NCBI RefSeq assembly: GCF_037975245.1
Contig: NC_092578.1
Span: 13,808,321-13,872,320, forward strand
Source of the DNA: Apostichopus japonicus
Taxonomy: Eukaryota > Echinodermata > Holothuroidea > Aspidochirotida > Stichopodidae
Length of the DNA stretch: 64,000 nt
Direction of reading: 5' to 3'
Made by a program: the position numbers and the translations under genes. Below, piece after piece: positions 61,201 to 64,000 of this stretch (the first letter of the stretch is position 1; every line of letters begins with the position of its first letter). Under the pieces are notes generated by a model, which was not told where the DNA came from, did no database searches, and was given only the letters and a program-made list of their open reading frames with translations.

Positions 61201-61883
61201 TGCGGCATAACAGTTCCTACTCCATGCTTTCCTTCTTTGTCCAAGACGATTTTGTGATATGTATCACTGTTGGCATTCCTTATAACGAATTCGAATTTCA
61301 AAGGTGAGGGGGATCTCACCAGTACGCCATTCCATATTTAGATACGTTTTTCGGGCAAGTCGTAATAGCCCTCATCCCCCCCCCCCTCCCCGCCCAATCA
61401 AATTGGGCTTCCAAGCCCATTCTGGACATTAGAAAAGCAAGTAATTTTTTCAATATCAAGTTACTTGGATATGGACAATGTGATTAGTCGAATACAAAAT
61501 AGTTAACTACATGCGTCGGTATGGACAGGAGTCTCATTGCATATTAGAAGATAATAACATTGTTTGCCTGTTTTAATTATCGAATATACTTAAATATCTA
61601 AATAAATTTTAATGTTTCCTTACATTAAAATTAATGAATCTCGGCAAATTAAAAAAAAAAGTAGCAACGTGCGTTTTAACTGTGACCGTCCATTTCGAAT
61701 CTTTGAAAGTTTTATGAGAATTAGTTGGTTACATCTTCAAATTTAATATTAGTCATATTAGTCTCATATACCAGCAAATATTTTCCAAATCTAACTAAAC
61801 ATCAAGTTACCCGTGAAATCAAATACAACGCAAAGTAAGAGGATGACATTATTGTACTGGCCTTCTCCGTTCCTAGTCGCAAC

Positions 61884-63449
61884 ATGTTTCCAAAGTTGTA
61901 TCTACTCTGTTGCCTCTTAGCTGTGGTGGAATGGGGTGACGAGGCTGAAATTATAACTGTTGACCTGTCTGAGGATGTTTTCGATGGCTGGATCACATTT
62001 ATTCCTGTAAATCGAAGCAAACTTCAATCCAGGATTGATGAGATCAATTCAGAGAAAAGTGGTAAGTACGGTAGTTTATAAGTGAAGGCTTAACCCCAAA
62101 TTTATTAATAGATTTTGCTTCTTTAAGAGTTGATCTAATAATATGTGTTCTAGACTGTGTAACCCAGCCGTTTTTACTTTTTAGCCTCTTTTGTTCAAGG
62201 GCCCATTTTTTCGGCAAATTAATGTGTTATAAAAGTTCAACATGCATCGTCGGATTTTGTTTGCAAGTGGTCTGTAACATTCATATGTAAAAATTGTAAA
62301 TCAAAATGGAATCATCTCTTATCATCCTTTTAGACGTGAAGTTTTTCCTGCCATCTTATCATTCTTGTAAGGACCTCGTATGTGAGGACCAGTTTGTCGT
62401 TGTGATTGCTTACGGGACAGTGTCGGCCGTTCTTCGTGCTGAGTCATCCTTAGACCCTGATTGTGACGTTGCATTAGATTCTGAGGCATTCTCTTTCATG
62501 TTTCCTTTCTTAAGTTCTGAACCTGATCAACCAGGTCAGCTGTCATTGTTTCTATCTCGATACACGTCAACAGAGGGCGTCTATTTCGACCCAAATGTTG
62601 CCATATCCAACAAAATACAAGCAGAGAGACTTGTACACAACAGAAATGAAACGCATGTTTCCATCGATTTTCAACACGGCGACTTTAAGCTCAAAATGGA
62701 GGGACAGATATCGGGTGGTTGTCACGAGCCGAATGACTACAATCTTCAAGCGTTGGAAGATTACACCCAGGAATTAAGTTTATCGCAAACACCGCCTGAT
62801 TTTTCGGTGTGTGATAACTTACATGAATGTAGCTGCGATGTCGACTTCTGTAGCGTGTGGGACCGATATCGGGAAGAATTAACAGAGGCTGGATCGAACG
62901 TGTGTCAGTATTGGACACATGCAAGCGACGCCGTCAACTGTGAAGCCTCGTTCGAGATTCTAGAAATATCAACAGAGTTAAAGGAATATATCGCTTTAGA
63001 CGGGGATCACCCTACAATTGTTGCTGGAGAGATGCAAAAGGGGTTGTTTGGTATTGGTTTACAGTTTCCATGTGTCAATCAGGGTATTTGCTAGGTTCTA
63101 CAAAGAACGGAGTTTGTTGAGTTAGCATAACACAGACAAATAAGGGGACTTCGGGGGTTTTTTTGGTATAAATTTTGACTGCAATATATGGTGTTCCATA
63201 ACATTATCGATATTGATTACAGTGAAATAAAACAAACGTTCATGGTTACGGCTAAATGCTCCCAACCTAAGCTAACGTGTGTGTGTATCGATCTCTTTCC
63301 ACCGCCAACTCTCTCCTCCCATCCACCCTCCCCCATCCCACCCTGCAGGTATACTGGACCATATAAAATCAATTACAGTATATTGTCAATATCAAAATAT
63401 AAGTGAACAGACGCCTGTCAATACAAGGAGTTGTTTTATGACTGGATGA
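61884..63449 (+). CDS. Secreted protein family, copy C' (spliced)
   Basis: Exons 61884-62061, 62334-63083 and 63349-63449; 342 residues. The most diverged plus copy: CEDQFVVV, LRAESS, AISNKIQ, DHPTIVAG and KGLFGIGLQF. Exon 4 uses a GCAG acceptor, reads NIS at the sequon (still valid) and gains a cysteine (YCQY), giving 13. The cassette exon is not open. It lies last in unit 4, next to the junction module, as C1-C3 do. Confidence 0.77.
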
Positions 63450-63543
63450 GATGGCAGGCAAAATCATCTGACTGAATATAAGAATATAATCACTTCACTT
63501 ATCACTTTTAATGGGCGTATGCTACCGTCGGTGCACATCTGAG

Positions 63544-63755
63544 TGTGCACTAAAGAAATTGAACATATACAAATACATGCATTAGACTTTGAAACTGAAT
63601 TTGATTTTACCCACCTTATTGAAGGAGTAGGTGTACTTTCCACAACAGAGACATGTATGGCGACTAGAGTGGTAAGTACTCTACTCCTGACTTAAGAACC
63701 AACTGTGAAAACTTGTTTGTATTTATTTTAGTGCTCCACTCAAATAGTGTCATAG
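63544..63755 (+). other. Exon-like module at unit 4/5 junction
   Basis: Exon candidates 63544-63671 and 63732-63755. The first is 3 nt shorter than in the other copies without losing frame and has three residue changes (Arg to His, Cys to Ser, Ile to Thr), so it is the most informative comparison. Confidence 0.35.
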
Positions 63756-64000
63756 TTGTCCCTGAAAAGTGCCGTGAAAAAGCAACCCTCCCTCCTCCCA
63801 ACCACCTTCCCATGCACACACACTTATTATTGTGTAATATTTTCCATATTAGTATGTGCATGCAGTTCTCAGTTTAATGTTAATGTTGCAAAGTGGGTAG
63901 TAGCCTATTTTCCTAGTATTAAATTGTTAGTTATAAGCCCAGAACATCATTTCCGTCATCCCTGCATGTTATTCTGGCATGTGGATCCATCCTTAGAGAG
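63568..64000 (+). repeat. Start of macrosatellite unit 5 (truncated by window)
   Basis: Matches the start of units 1-4 with more differences; after the exon-like module only junction spacer is visible. Confidence 0.9.

Larger units (their letters stand above)
44041..63567 (+). repeat. Macrosatellite unit 4 (about 19.5 kb, extra cassette)
   Basis: Several differences per kilobase from units 1-3, and four genes (A, B, B', C') instead of three. The additional 4.9 kb lies between B and C'. The segment holding the lipocalin-like fragment and the start of M1 is missing near 46325. It keeps the 13-nt stretch lost from units 2 and 3. Confidence 0.93.

Overview
The window looks like animal nuclear DNA, most likely from an invertebrate. 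It is AT-rich, its genes are split by short GT-AG introns, the main product is a secreted cysteine-rich protein, and it carries worn integrase/OTU transposon fossils of a kind common in aquatic invertebrate genomes. No prokaryotic gene organisation, tRNA, rRNA or CRISPR array was seen. The phylum cannot be fixed from this sequence.

The whole window is one tandem array of a large unit. Units 1-3 (1-14687, 14688-29363, 29364-44040) are about 14.68 kb each and nearly identical. Unit 4 (44041 to about 63567) is more diverged and about 19.5 kb long because it holds one extra gene cassette. A fifth unit begins near 63568 and is cut by the window end.

Each unit carries several copies of one gene. 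Copy A lies on the minus strand; copies B and C lie on the plus strand. Unit 4 has A, B, an additional B' and C', giving 13 gene copies in all. My model has three core exons: exon 1 (signal peptide and N-terminus, 178 nt), exon 3 (750 nt, most of the protein) and exon 4 (95-104 nt, C-terminus). Every junction is phase 1, and the product is about 340-343 residues with 12 conserved cysteines. A 102-nt, phase 1-1 candidate cassette exon ('exon 2') lies in intron 1 and is open only in the B copies and in the C copies of units 1-3. I do not recognise the protein family and assign no function.

Between the genes lie: minisatellites built on a GATATC core; an inverted block that carries copy A and ends in minisatellite sequence on both sides; minus-strand fossils of an integrase/OTU element; a tract of AATGTAATA-like motifs; a diverged relic of exon 4 and its 3' flank just upstream of every gene; and, at each unit junction, an exon-like module plus about 2 kb with no recognisable gene.

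The layout suggests repeated unequal exchange and conversion that amplified one secreted-protein gene. Amino-acid change is concentrated in one short patch, while most of the rest of exon 3 is nearly fixed. No biochemical role can be claimed from sequence alone.
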